This document shows, one piece after another, positions 1 to 8,019 of a stretch of 49,468 bases of DNA. The translations under genes were made by a program, and so were the position numbers. The notes beneath the pieces are model-generated. The model saw only the letters and a program-made list of their open reading frames with translations. It was not told where the DNA came from and did not search any database. The DNA comes from Hyphomonadaceae bacterium (lineage in GTDB: Bacteria; Pseudomonadota; Alphaproteobacteria; Caulobacterales; Hyphomonadaceae), in the NCBI GenBank assembly GCA_022760335.1, contig JALEGE010000117.1:1-49468 (forward strand), given 5' to 3'. The first letter of the stretch is position 1. Each line of letters opens with the position of its first letter.

Positions 1-57
1 GGCGTTATATGTGAAACGCTCGATGCTCTAGGTTTTTTTGTGGTCGCGCCGGCTCAT

Positions 58-84
58 GCGAAAAACCGGAGTCCACTTTTTCGC
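58..84. repeat. Inverted repeat, probable dispersed extragenic element
   Basis: A perfect 8-bp inverted repeat, GCGAAAAA (58-65) and TTTTTCGC (77-84), flanks an 11-nt loop containing CCGG. It sits just beyond the stop of the TIR gene. Similar sequences with GAAAA-CCGG-CCAC-TTTTC are, from memory, common between genes in alphaproteobacteria. It could act as a terminator for the minus-strand gene, but the stem is AT-rich and has no separate T-tract, so that role is uncertain. Confidence 0.55.
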
Positions 85-92
85 CCGGCGCT

Positions 93-1028
93 CTAGCACC
101 CGCTTATTCGGACGGTCACGCGGCCGATCCGGCAGCTTGATGAAGGAATGGCGCAATTGCCCGCGCCCATCAGATCCGCCTCGTCAATATCCTCGTCCTG
201 GACCAGCAGTGTGATGCGGTCCTGGCGCCCGGTATTCTGAAAGTTCCCGCTGGAGCAGCGATAGTCATTATCGCAACTGAAGCGGACATTGCCATGACTG
301 TCGCTGGTGACGGTAATATCTGGCCGAGGGGCGGGGAAATCCCAATTCCCGTGTGGGCCTTTCTCATCTGCGGTGATCGAAAGGCGAATGCAGGCCGGGG
401 CCTGAGGCTCTGGCGGTGGGGTTGGCTCTGGCGCAGGCGTATCGATCTCGGAAGTATCGGTCTCGGCGGTCAAGAGGGCGAGCGGCTTGTCCAGGAGGCC
501 GGTAGCATAAAGCCCCCCGCCGCCCCCGACCAACAAGATGGCCAGCACGGCATAAAGTCCCGTCCGGCTTTTCCGCCCCGGTCTGGATGAGCCGGGAGCG
601 GAGGTCGACGGTCCGATACTGCCAGGCGCTGAGCCCGTCCCGGCCACGAGACCGCGCACCCAGCCGACAAGTTTTTGGAAGCTGCGATCAGCCGGGTTGC
701 CGTCCCAGGCGCTGAGGTCGACGGTCTGCGTGCGGCGATAGGCGAGGGGGATCGAGCAGGCCTCCAGGATGACTGGAACCAGCTTGCCCTTTTCCTTGGC
801 ATAGTCGGCCTCTGTGCGCACCCATTCCGACAGAACAGAGCGAGGCGTCCACAACACAACCACGGCCTTGGCAGCGGCGATCTCCGCCTCGATTGTCTCA
901 TCCCAACTGGTATGCGGCGTGATCCGTTCATCATACCAGACCGAGAACCCGGCATCCTGCAGCTGGTGAATCGTGTCCTCTGCGAGGTGCTTGTCTTCAC
1001 GTTTGTAGGAAATGAAAATATCGGCCAT
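93..1028 (-). CDS. Membrane-anchored TIR-domain protein with cysteine-rich periplasmic domain
   Basis: 311 aa from the ATG at 1028, which has a GGGGAG ribosome site; upstream in-frame codons look non-coding. Residues 1-125 form a TIR domain: FISYKRED at the start, WYDE at 31-34, and W69-V-R-T-E73 placing E73 at the catalytic glutamate position of NAD-cleaving TIR domains. A Ser/Pro/Gly linker (131-150) and a basic GRKSR precede one membrane helix (about 157-176). A Pro/Glu-rich stalk (about 190-212) leads to a domain of about 100 residues with six cysteines (213, 252, 258, 292, 299, 311). Positive-inside logic puts TIR in the cytoplasm and the cysteine domain in the periplasm. Family knowledge suggests NAD+ hydrolysis or signalling by TIR assembly. 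The trigger and the C-terminal fold are unknown to me. It stands alone, divergent from the peptidase gene. Confidence 0.85.
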   Translation of the reverse strand: MADIFISYKREDKHLAEDTIHQLQDAGFSVWYDERITPHTSWDETIEAEIAAAKAVVVLWTPRSVLSEWVRTEADYAKEKGKLVPVILEACSIPLAYRRTQTVDLSAWDGNPADRSFQKLVGWVRGLVAGTGSAPGSIGPSTSAPGSSRPGRKSRTGLYAVLAILLVGGGGGLYATGLLDKPLALLTAETDTSEIDTPAPEPTPPPEPQAPACIRLSITADEKGPHGNWDFPAPRPDITVTSDSHGNVRFSCDNDYRCSSGNFQNTGRQDRITLLVQDEDIDEADLMGAGNCAIPSSSCRIGRVTVRISGC

Positions 1029-1169
1029 CGGACTCCCCTGAACTTGGAACGCTAGCATCTGGCTTTGCGGAGGTAAAAGCTTTCCGTTCAAGCGGCAGTT
1101 CCGCATCTTGCAAAATCGTACCGGCCTTGCCCTTATGCGGGGCACGAGGAACCCAAGCGAGGATAAATC

Positions 1170-3407
1170 ATGCGTATTCTGTTCGCGACAACGGCGCTTG
1201 CCGCGCTAACACTTGCCGCTTGCGTCTCATCTGAGCCAAGCGATCTGGCGCCTGCGGTGGCGCCGGATGTCCCTATGGCGGCAGATGCTCCTACCCCTGA
1301 CTCTGGAGAGACAATGACTGAAACGGCAGACGCCGAAGATCCATTCCTGTGGCTGGAAGAAGTTGAGGGCGAGGCCGCACTCGCCTGGGTGGAGGGCCAG
1401 AATGCCCGCAGCCTGGCAGTGCTGGAGGCCCAGCCGGTCTATGAAGGCTATCTGGCGGCCGCCACGGAGGTTGCGACATCCTCCGAGCGCATCCCCTATG
1501 TCACCATCCGCGATGGCATGGCGTATAATTTCTGGCAGGACGAGACCAATGTGCGCGGCCTGTGGCGCCGCACCACGCTGGAGAGCTATCGCAGCGAAAG
1601 CCCGGATTGGGAGACCATTCTCGATTTCGATGCCCTCGCCGCCGAGGAAGAGGCCAACTGGGTCTACAAGGGCGCAAACTGCTTCGACCCCAAAGATGAG
1701 GGCGGCTGGCTGTGCATGGTCTCGCTGTCGAACGGCGGCAAGGATGCGGTGGAAACGCGCGAGTTCGACCTGAAGACCAAGACATTTGTCGAGGGCGGCT
1801 TCACCACGCCGGAAGCCAAGCAGGGCGCGGCCTGGGTCGATCGCGACACGCTGCTGATCGCCACCGACTGGGGCGGGGATGGCGCCACGCTGACCGAGTC
1901 CGGCTACCCGTCCGTGGTCAAGCGCTGGACGCGCGGCACGCCGCTGGAAGAGGCTGAAACCCTGATCTCCGGCGACAAGACCGATGTCGGCGTCTGGCCC
2001 TTCACGCTGGAGCTGGAAGACGGCACCGTCCTGCAGGGCGCGGTCGAGGCCGACACTTTCTTCACCTCGAAATACTGGTACCTGCCAGCCGATGGTGGCG
2101 ATCCGGTGCAATGGCCGATCCCGCCCAAATCCACCCCGCGCGATGTCTATGGCGACAAGCTGCTCGTCACGCTGGAACAGGACTGGGCGCCGGAAGGCCA
2201 TGATGCCTTCAAGTCAGGCGATGTGATCGCCTTCTCGATTTCCGAATTCCTGGAAACCGGCGCATTGCCGGAGACCGTCGAGCTGGTCTTCCATCCGAGC
2301 GAGACCCAGGCCGTGGAAAGCGTGTCGGTGTCGAAGAATGCCGTGCTGCTGGCGATCAACGATACCGTGGTCGGCAAGGTCCTGCGCCTCGATGAAGGCT
2401 TTGACGGCTGGGTCGCCTCGCCGGTCGAGTTGCCGGGCAAGGGCCAGGCAGGGATTGCCTTCGCCGACAAGGATGAAGCGACCGTCCTGCTCAATTATGA
2501 GGGCTTTCTGACACCGGATTCCCTGCTGGAATGGGATGCCGAAACCGGCACCACCACCACGCTGAAATCCCTGCCTGCCAAGTTCGACACCGAAGGCCTG
2601 GTGGTCGAGCAGAAATTCGCCACTTCCACCGATGGCACACAGATCCCGTATTTCGTGGTCCGCGGCGAAGACACGGTGATGGACGGTTCCACGCCGACGC
2701 TGCTCTATGGCTATGGCGGCTTCCAGGTCTCGCTGAACCCGTCTTATTCGGCGACGATCGGCCGGCTCTGGCTGGAGCAGGGCGGGGCCTATGTGCTGGC
2801 CAATATCCGTGGCGGCGGCGAGTTCGGCCCGACCTGGCACCAGGCCGGCCTGAAGCTCAACCGCCAGCGCATCTATGACGATTTCATCGCCGTGGGCGAA
2901 GATATCGTGGCCGATGGCCTGACCACGCCGGAGCATCTCGGCATCATGGGCGGCTCAAATGGCGGCTTGCTCATGGGCGTGATGCTGAACCAGCGCCCGG
3001 ATCTCTGGAACGCGGTCGTCGTGCAGGTGCCCCTGCTCGACATGATGCGCTATCACATGCTGCTGGCGGGCGCCTCCTGGGTGGATGAATACGGCTCGCC
3101 GGATGTGCCCGAAGAGCGCGACTTCCTGATGACCATCTCGCCCTATCAGAACTTCGATGCGGGCAAGGATTATCCCACGCCCTTCTTCGTGACCTCGACA
3201 AAGGATGACCGCGTCCATCCCGGCCATGCCCGGAAAATGGCCGCCAAGTTCGAGGCGGCGGGGCTCCCGTTCTATTACTACGAGAATACCGATGGCGGAC
3301 ACTCGGCGGCGGCCAACCAGGTCGAACGCGCCCGCCGCTCGGCGCTGGAGTTCACCTATCTGACCCTGCAGCTGATGGATGCGCCAGAGGAAGGTGAGAG
3401 CGAGTAG
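1170..3407 (+). CDS. Prolyl oligopeptidase family serine peptidase, lipoprotein (S9A)
   Basis: 745 aa. Residues 1-18 are a lipoprotein signal ending LTLAAC, with the lipidated Cys at 18, so the enzyme is probably membrane-anchored on the periplasmic side. A low-complexity Ala/Pro linker (about 25-50) is followed by the S9 N-terminal segment (DPFLWLEEVEGEAALAWV), a beta-propeller region and a C-terminal alpha/beta hydrolase domain. The catalytic triad is visible: S596 in GGSNGG, the Asp in KDDRVHP (679-680) and H711 in GGHS. The length is close to normal for prolyl oligopeptidases plus a signal and linker. It should cleave short peptides after proline or a related residue; exact specificity is not readable. 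An AGCGAGGA ribosome site precedes the ATG, and an intrinsic terminator follows the stop. Confidence 0.93.
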   Translation: MRILFATTALAALTLAACVSSEPSDLAPAVAPDVPMAADAPTPDSGETMTETADAEDPFLWLEEVEGEAALAWVEGQNARSLAVLEAQPVYEGYLAAATEVATSSERIPYVTIRDGMAYNFWQDETNVRGLWRRTTLESYRSESPDWETILDFDALAAEEEANWVYKGANCFDPKDEGGWLCMVSLSNGGKDAVETREFDLKTKTFVEGGFTTPEAKQGAAWVDRDTLLIATDWGGDGATLTESGYPSVVKRWTRGTPLEEAETLISGDKTDVGVWPFTLELEDGTVLQGAVEADTFFTSKYWYLPADGGDPVQWPIPPKSTPRDVYGDKLLVTLEQDWAPEGHDAFKSGDVIAFSISEFLETGALPETVELVFHPSETQAVESVSVSKNAVLLAINDTVVGKVLRLDEGFDGWVASPVELPGKGQAGIAFADKDEATVLLNYEGFLTPDSLLEWDAETGTTTTLKSLPAKFDTEGLVVEQKFATSTDGTQIPYFVVRGEDTVMDGSTPTLLYGYGGFQVSLNPSYSATIGRLWLEQGGAYVLANIRGGGEFGPTWHQAGLKLNRQRIYDDFIAVGEDIVADGLTTPEHLGIMGGSNGGLLMGVMLNQRPDLWNAVVVQVPLLDMMRYHMLLAGASWVDEYGSPDVPEERDFLMTISPYQNFDAGKDYPTPFFVTSTKDDRVHPGHARKMAAKFEAAGLPFYYYENTDGGHSAAANQVERARRSALEFTYLTLQLMDAPEEGESE

Positions 3408-3429
3408 GCTCCTTCTTCAGCTCCGAACA

Positions 3430-3467
3430 AAAAAGCCCGCCGGATGAAAGTCCGGCGGGTTTTCTGT
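3430..3467 (+). terminator. Intrinsic terminator after the prolyl oligopeptidase gene
   Basis: Nine-bp GC-rich stem, CCCGCCGGA (3436-3444) with TCCGGCGGG (3451-3459) and a 6-nt loop, followed by TTTTCTGTTT. An A-run precedes it, so it could also stop minus-strand transcription. Confidence 0.9.
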
Positions 3468-3557
3468 TTGCGGTGGTTCTCGGAAGATTATCCCGGGCCA
3501 GGAAAGATGCGGCCTGTGGCTCAGCCTATAAATGTGAGCGTTCTCATTTGGTTTCGG

Positions 3558-3599
3558 TTGACGGTCTCGAGGGGACGAATATATTGTTTTTCAATAAAT
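3558..3599 (+). promoter_or_regulatory. Promoter with overlapping palindrome, upstream of the DUF2306-like gene
   Basis: TTGACG (3558-3563) and TATATT (3580-3585) are 16 nt apart. The -10 region overlaps the inverted repeat TATTG-TTTTT-CAATA. The 23-nt block at 3577-3599 recurs with a single mismatch at 4471-4493 in front of the next gene. A repressor bound here would occlude the -10. ArsR- or PadR-type regulators bind AT-rich palindromes of this kind, but no regulator gene lies nearby. Confidence 0.6.
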
Positions 3600-3641
3600 C
3601 CAAACGGCGAGACGCCCGCTTATAGTCGAGTGAACAGACCA

Positions 3642-4436
3642 ATGACAATTGCCAGATACATTGCCCTCCTCCTTGCCTTTGGCTGTCTGTTTGCCGGTTC
3701 GGCGGAGGCGACGCGTCTTGAAGTGGCCGAGGATGCCCCTTTCTGGGCCCATCTTGGCGCAGCAGTCCTGCTTTGGGCCCATATTGGCGGCGGCGTTCTC
3801 GGCCTGCTGTCCGGCGTAGCGGCAATTGCCTCGCGCAAGGGATCTCGCCTGCATCGGCTGGCCGGCAAGATATTTTTCGTCTCGATGTTCGTTACATATG
3901 CCATCGGCGCAGGCGTTGCGCCTTTCCTCCCCGAAGGACAGCGCCCGAATTTCGTCGCCGGCATCATGGCGCTTTATCTCCTTATATCCGGCGTGCTGAC
4001 CGTACAGGGCCGCGGGCGGGTATCTGCCAGTTGGACCAGCTATGCAGGCCTTGCGTCAGCGCTGGCGATCACGGCAATGGGCGCAACCTTCATGTATATG
4101 GGCGCAAACAGTGAGACCGGTACGGTTGATGGGTCCCCGCCGCAGGCCTTCATCCTGTTCATGGTGGCGGGCAGTTTTGCCGCCATCGGAGAGCTCAACC
4201 TGATCCTTCGCCGCTCGCTGGCCGGCGCGGCGCGCCTGGCCCGGCATCTCTGGCGCATGTGTTTTTCCATGTTCCTGGCGTCTGGCTCGCTTTTCCTCGG
4301 CCAGCCCCAGGTCTTTCCCGACTGGTTCCACGCGACAACCCTGCCGATCTGGCTCGCCTTTGCGCCCCTTCTGGCGATGCTGGTCTGGCTGGTCCTCGTC
4401 AGATTGCCGCGCCGCAAGCGGATGCAGGCGGCCTAG
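3642..4436 (+). CDS. DUF2306-like multi-pass membrane protein
   Basis: 264 aa from the ATG at 3642. The open frame extends upstream through the terminator and promoter and is not credible there. After an N-terminal hydrophobic segment ending GSAEA come about seven membrane helices. The segment HIGGGVLGLLSGVAAIASRKG followed by HRLAGKIFFVSM matches the pattern of DUF2306 predicted membrane proteins (HR-x-x-G after helix two). No function is established for the family to my knowledge. Transcription probably starts at the promoter at 3558-3585, which carries a palindrome shared with the gene at 4509, so the two genes are probably co-regulated. Confidence 0.75.
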   Translation: MTIARYIALLLAFGCLFAGSAEATRLEVAEDAPFWAHLGAAVLLWAHIGGGVLGLLSGVAAIASRKGSRLHRLAGKIFFVSMFVTYAIGAGVAPFLPEGQRPNFVAGIMALYLLISGVLTVQGRGRVSASWTSYAGLASALAITAMGATFMYMGANSETGTVDGSPPQAFILFMVAGSFAAIGELNLILRRSLAGAARLARHLWRMCFSMFLASGSLFLGQPQVFPDWFHATTLPIWLAFAPLLAMLVWLVLVRLPRRKRMQAA

Positions 4437-4450
4437 TCACTGGTAACGGC

Positions 4451-4493
4451 TTGACGCTCAGCCGGTTTTTGAATATATCGTTTTTCAATAAAT
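4451..4493 (+). promoter_or_regulatory. Promoter with the same palindrome, upstream of the gene at 4509
   Basis: TTGACG (4451-4456) and TATATC (4474-4479) are 17 nt apart. The block at 4471-4493 equals 3577-3599 except for one T-to-C change in the left arm (TATCG-TTTTT-CAATA). The ATG follows 15 nt after the block, leaving a very short leader with GGAG at 4497-4500. Confidence 0.6.
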
Positions 4494-4508
4494 TTCGGAG
4501 CTGGTCCC

Positions 4509-4919
4509 ATGTCGCAATACACTGCTGAAATCGTCCGCATGACCACCGATGAGATCGACATCAAGCTGATCAGTGGCGAACGCATGCATGTGTTGCAATG
4601 GCGCCGGCGCATGTTCTGGGACGATGTGCTGCTGGACGGCAAGCTGCAGGCGCGCTCCACCGGCCTCTGGGGCCGGGAAAAGGTCTATGGCCTCATTTTT
4701 GGGCGCAATGAAGTCGGCGAGGGCGGCGAGCAGATCATGCTGATTGTCGATCCGCGCAATTCCGACCGCTGGACCGGCATGGGCGATGCGGTCAATGGCG
4801 TCCGCCTGGAAACCGCGACCGGCCCGCTGATGGCCTATGGCTCGCTAGACCCGAAAAACCTGGAAAAGCCCTCCACCTTCTCCGACTGGATGAAAAAGCA
4901 GATGGGCATGGAGTGGTAG
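4509..4919 (+). CDS. Hypothetical protein, 136 aa
   Basis: Soluble-looking protein without signal peptide or membrane helix and without a motif I recognise. It starts MSQYTAEIVR and is rich in beta-type sequence, with many Trp, Arg and Asp residues (RWRR-like and RNSDRW stretches), and ends in a short charged helix (DWMKKQMGMEW). Codon use and the ribosome site (GGAG at 4497) support a real gene. Its own promoter carries the palindrome also found before the DUF2306-like gene, so both may respond to the same regulator. No function is proposed. Confidence 0.75.
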   Translation: MSQYTAEIVRMTTDEIDIKLISGERMHVLQWRRRMFWDDVLLDGKLQARSTGLWGREKVYGLIFGRNEVGEGGEQIMLIVDPRNSDRWTGMGDAVNGVRLETATGPLMAYGSLDPKNLEKPSTFSDWMKKQMGMEW

Positions 4920-4973
4920 GCGCGCCGGCCTGACATATCCGACCGGTTCCACTTGCGCCTCAGAATAAGGCGC

Positions 4974-5351
4974 ATGACCTGGCGGCCCCACCATCCCGAT
5001 TATGCCCATGTGCACCCGCTGTTCTGGCCGGTGTTGTGGTGGAACCTGCACCGCTTCGTTGCCCGGCTCGAAATCCTGATGGAACACTATGGGCGCGATG
5101 CGCGCATATCCTGGCGCGTCAGCTGGTATGGCGTGATCGAGATCTACGAGGTGCGGCCTGTGCCAAGGCCGACATGGCGACATGTGCTGGCGGACTGCCG
5201 TACGGTGGTGGCGCGGATCTGCGCAGAGCCGATGGCTGTGATGGCGCGGTTTCTGCCGCGCGGGCAGAAATGGGTTGGGCGCGAACCTTTCGCCAGTCCC
5301 GCTCCGCAGGGCCCGGCCCGTCAGCTACCAGCGTTTCTCGACTCCAGCTGA
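4974..5351 (+). CDS. Small hypothetical protein, basic and Trp-rich
   Basis: 125 aa from the ATG at 4974; an in-frame ATG at 4953 would add 7 residues. The N-terminal half is rich in aromatic residues (WRPHHPDYAHVHPLFWPVLWWNLHRF), followed by an Arg-rich region and a Pro/Ala-rich tail. There is no recognisable domain and no membrane helix of normal length. It lies 54 nt after the preceding gene with no terminator between, so it may be co-transcribed. The start is weakly supported (AAGG at 4967-4970), so this may not be a real gene. Confidence 0.45.
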   Translation: MTWRPHHPDYAHVHPLFWPVLWWNLHRFVARLEILMEHYGRDARISWRVSWYGVIEIYEVRPVPRPTWRHVLADCRTVVARICAEPMAVMARFLPRGQKWVGREPFASPAPQGPARQLPAFLDSS

Positions 5352-5592
5352 CACAAAGTGCCGCTTATCCTCGCGCCCTTCGACTTCGCCCAGAGTGTGA
5401 TTGGGGGCGGCCCATCATGGTTCATCTTTCCTCTCCACCGCACGGCTTCCGCCGCTGCGGACGCCCGTGCGCGCCATCCCAACATTTCCGTAATCTATCT
5501 TTCCCGCGCCGCGCGCGCGCCCCATTCCGGCCCTGCCCGGCAGGCATCTGAGAGTCTCGCAAACAATCAGATACCTGCAAGGAGACTGGCCG

Positions 5593-7017
5593 ATGACTTC
5601 CACGGCTGACACCTCACCCACACCGCCGCCTGGCGGTGGCCCACCCGGCCTGCCGCCGCTTGACCGCTTTATGCCCAAGCGGTCGGCGGGACTGAAACTG
5701 TTGCTGGTCTGCGGGCTCGCCCTGCTCATGGCGATCCCGGCCCTGTTCGTATACGGCGTTGTGCATGAGCGCACGCTGGGCGCACGCCAGGCCATGAATG
5801 AAGTGGCCGAAAAGGTTGGCGGCAACCAGACCGTGCTCGGCCCTTTTCTGTCGGTGCCCTATGCCCGCGCGCCCAATCCGGAAAAGCCGGATACGGTGGT
5901 TTACGGCACCGCCATCGCCTTCGCCGAAACCGGGACAGCCGATGTGCAAGTCACGGTGGAAGAGCGCAAGCGCGGCATCTATCTCGTGCCGGTCTTCGAT
6001 GCTGAGATCGAGATGGAAGCGGTGTTCGACCCCCAGGCGCTGCGCGATGCTCTGCCGTCTGATGCAGTGCCCTTCTGGGAGGATGCGCGCATCTATTCCG
6101 GCGTCTCCGACACGCGTGGCCTGCGCGGCGATCTGGTGCTGACAGCCAATGGTCAGCGCCTGAGTGTAGAGCCAGCGGTCTCATCGGGCTATCGCGAAGC
6201 GGGCGAGTACAATCCCGTTCCGGCCGCTTCGATTGGCCTGGCAGCAGCCGAGCTGGCTGATCTGGAAACGCGGGAGGCGCCGCTCACGCTCACCCTGTCG
6301 CTGGGGATTTCGGGCGCGGAACGGTTCGCCCTGGCGCCCTTCGCCAAGTCCACCGCCATGACCATGGCCAGCAATTGGGATCATCCGAGCTTTACCGGTG
6401 GCGTGCTTCCGCTTGAGCACACGGCGAGCGAGGATAGCGTGGATGGCTTCACCGCCCGCTGGGAGGTGCCGTATCTGGCGCGCGGTGTGCCCGGCGCGGG
6501 CGCGCGCATTGATCTCACCCAGCTCACCAACTGGGACGCACGCGATATGGCGGTGCGCTTTGTGCGGCCCGCCAACCCATATCAGAGCGTGGAACGCGCG
6601 CTGAAATATGCCGCCATGTTTGTCGGCTTTGTCTTCCTCACCTATTTCCTGTTCGAGGTGACGCAATCGGCGCGGGCTCACCCGGCGCAATATGTGCTGG
6701 TGGGCCTGGCCCAGTCGATCTTCTATCTCCTGCTGCTGGCTTTTGCCGAGCGGATGGGTTTTGATCTCGCTTTCTTCCTGGCAGCCGGCATGACGGTGGG
6801 GCTGGTTTCGCTCTATTCGGTCAGCGTGTTCAAATCCACTGCGACGGGCCTGAAAGCTTTCGGCGTGCTGAGCGGGATTTATGGCCTGATCTATGTGCTG
6901 ATGCGCGCGGAAGATCAGGCCCTGCTGGCCGGCGCGATTGCCAGCTTTGCCGCCATCGCGCTGACCATGTTCATGACGCGAAATGTGAACTGGTATGGTG
7001 AGCGGTCGCCAGCGTGA
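5593..7017 (+). CDS. creD: CreD family inner membrane protein
   Basis: 474 aa, close to the E. coli CreD length. A Pro/Gly-rich cytoplasmic N-terminus (1-27) leads to the first helix (about 35-55) and the family signature around GARQAMNEVAEKVGG followed by GPFLSVPY. A large periplasmic beta-rich domain (about 80-330) and a cluster of four to five helices at the C-terminus follow. In enterobacteria CreD is the output of the CreBC two-component system and affects envelope integrity. No creB or creC homologue is visible here, so its control must differ. An AAGGAGA ribosome site stands at 5579-5585. It is convergent with the acyltransferase gene, with only 6 nt between stops. Confidence 0.88.
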   Translation: MTSTADTSPTPPPGGGPPGLPPLDRFMPKRSAGLKLLLVCGLALLMAIPALFVYGVVHERTLGARQAMNEVAEKVGGNQTVLGPFLSVPYARAPNPEKPDTVVYGTAIAFAETGTADVQVTVEERKRGIYLVPVFDAEIEMEAVFDPQALRDALPSDAVPFWEDARIYSGVSDTRGLRGDLVLTANGQRLSVEPAVSSGYREAGEYNPVPAASIGLAAAELADLETREAPLTLTLSLGISGAERFALAPFAKSTAMTMASNWDHPSFTGGVLPLEHTASEDSVDGFTARWEVPYLARGVPGAGARIDLTQLTNWDARDMAVRFVRPANPYQSVERALKYAAMFVGFVFLTYFLFEVTQSARAHPAQYVLVGLAQSIFYLLLLAFAERMGFDLAFFLAAGMTVGLVSLYSVSVFKSTATGLKAFGVLSGIYGLIYVLMRAEDQALLAGAIASFAAIALTMFMTRNVNWYGERSPA

Positions 7018-7023
7018 GCAAAC

Positions 7024-7932
7024 TTAATCCGACGGGGCAGTCTGGAAAGATAGTCTGGGCTGCCCCGCCAACTCATAGGAGACATAATCGCGCAGGGCAT
7101 CGGTGACGGTCTGCGCGCGTCCTTCCAGCGCCTCGGGCGGGATGACCGGCCCGAAGGTCATGTCAAAACGGGCGCGGGTCTTGTTCAAGAGCTCATGAAA
7201 CAGCGTAATGTCGCGCAGCTCGCCATTCAGACGCGAGAGGAAATAATAGAGCCGCGAATTGCGCGCTTTCACATTCAGCGGACAGATCGGGGCGTTTTGC
7301 TTTTTCGCGAGGCCGACAACGGTGGTGAACCAGTCCTTCTCGGTCAGTTTACCGTCCACCATGTTGGCGAGCCGGCCTGAGGGGAAGATCAGGACGCATT
7401 TTTCTGCGGCAAAGGCCTCAGCGGCCTGGCGCAGGGTTTCGCGTGTCTTGGCCGGGGAGCGTTTTTCGGTCAGCCATTCCACGGGGATGATGACATCGGT
7501 AAAACGCGGATTGACGCGCACGGCATCGGCATTGGCGAAGACGACAATATCTTCGCGCACCTCGCGTAGAACCTTCCACACCGCCACACCATCAGCGAGA
7601 CCCGTGGGATGATTCGCGGCAACGATGACCCGTCCGCTCTTGGGCAGGCTCTCGATCCCACTTGTGCTGGTGCGCATATCGAGCTCGCCTTCGAGATATT
7701 CAAAGGACTGGCGCCCGTTCAGCGTCACCAGATGGTCGGCCATGGCCCGCGCGCGCGTATAGCCCAGCATTCCATACAGGATCGGGCGCATCACGGGCCA
7801 GGTCCAGTGCGCGGTGAAGCTGGGGCAGCGCTCCTGGATCAGTTCATCGACGATGTGCAGATCGCTTTCGGCAACGCCCTGCAGGAACACCGCATTGGCG
7901 CCAAGCTCGGCACTGGCGGGATCGTTCGTCAT
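7024..7932 (-). CDS. PlsC-like lysophospholipid acyltransferase family protein
   Basis: 302 aa from the ATG at 7932; an alternative ATG at 7953 adds 7 residues. The acyltransferase signatures are present: ANHPTGLADG for the catalytic His motif (spacing to Asp is one residue longer than the classical HX4D), and IFPSGRLAN for the FPEG-type motif III. A central PICPLNVKARNSRLYYFLSRL resembles the product-binding segment of this family. It probably transfers an acyl chain to a glycerol- or ornithine-type lipid at the inner membrane, but the acceptor cannot be read. It lies downstream of suhB on the same strand with an 87-nt gap. Confidence 0.82.
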   Translation of the reverse strand: MTNDPASAELGANAVFLQGVAESDLHIVDELIQERCPSFTAHWTWPVMRPILYGMLGYTRARAMADHLVTLNGRQSFEYLEGELDMRTSTSGIESLPKSGRVIVAANHPTGLADGVAVWKVLREVREDIVVFANADAVRVNPRFTDVIIPVEWLTEKRSPAKTRETLRQAAEAFAAEKCVLIFPSGRLANMVDGKLTEKDWFTTVVGLAKKQNAPICPLNVKARNSRLYYFLSRLNGELRDITLFHELLNKTRARFDMTFGPVIPPEALEGRAQTVTDALRDYVSYELAGQPRLSFQTAPSD

Positions 7933-8019
7933 GATGGATCGACCTTTCGGCATTCAACGCGGGCAGGCTATCGCCTCTTTTGGCGTCATCAAAGCCTTGA
8001 AAACCGTGGAGATGCTGCC

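Noticed and set aside
5352-5592. A degraded dispersed repeat (a CCTTCGACTTCGC-like stretch near 5366) before creD
   Set aside because: Similarity to common alphaproteobacterial repeats is partial and I could not find a matching inverted arm.
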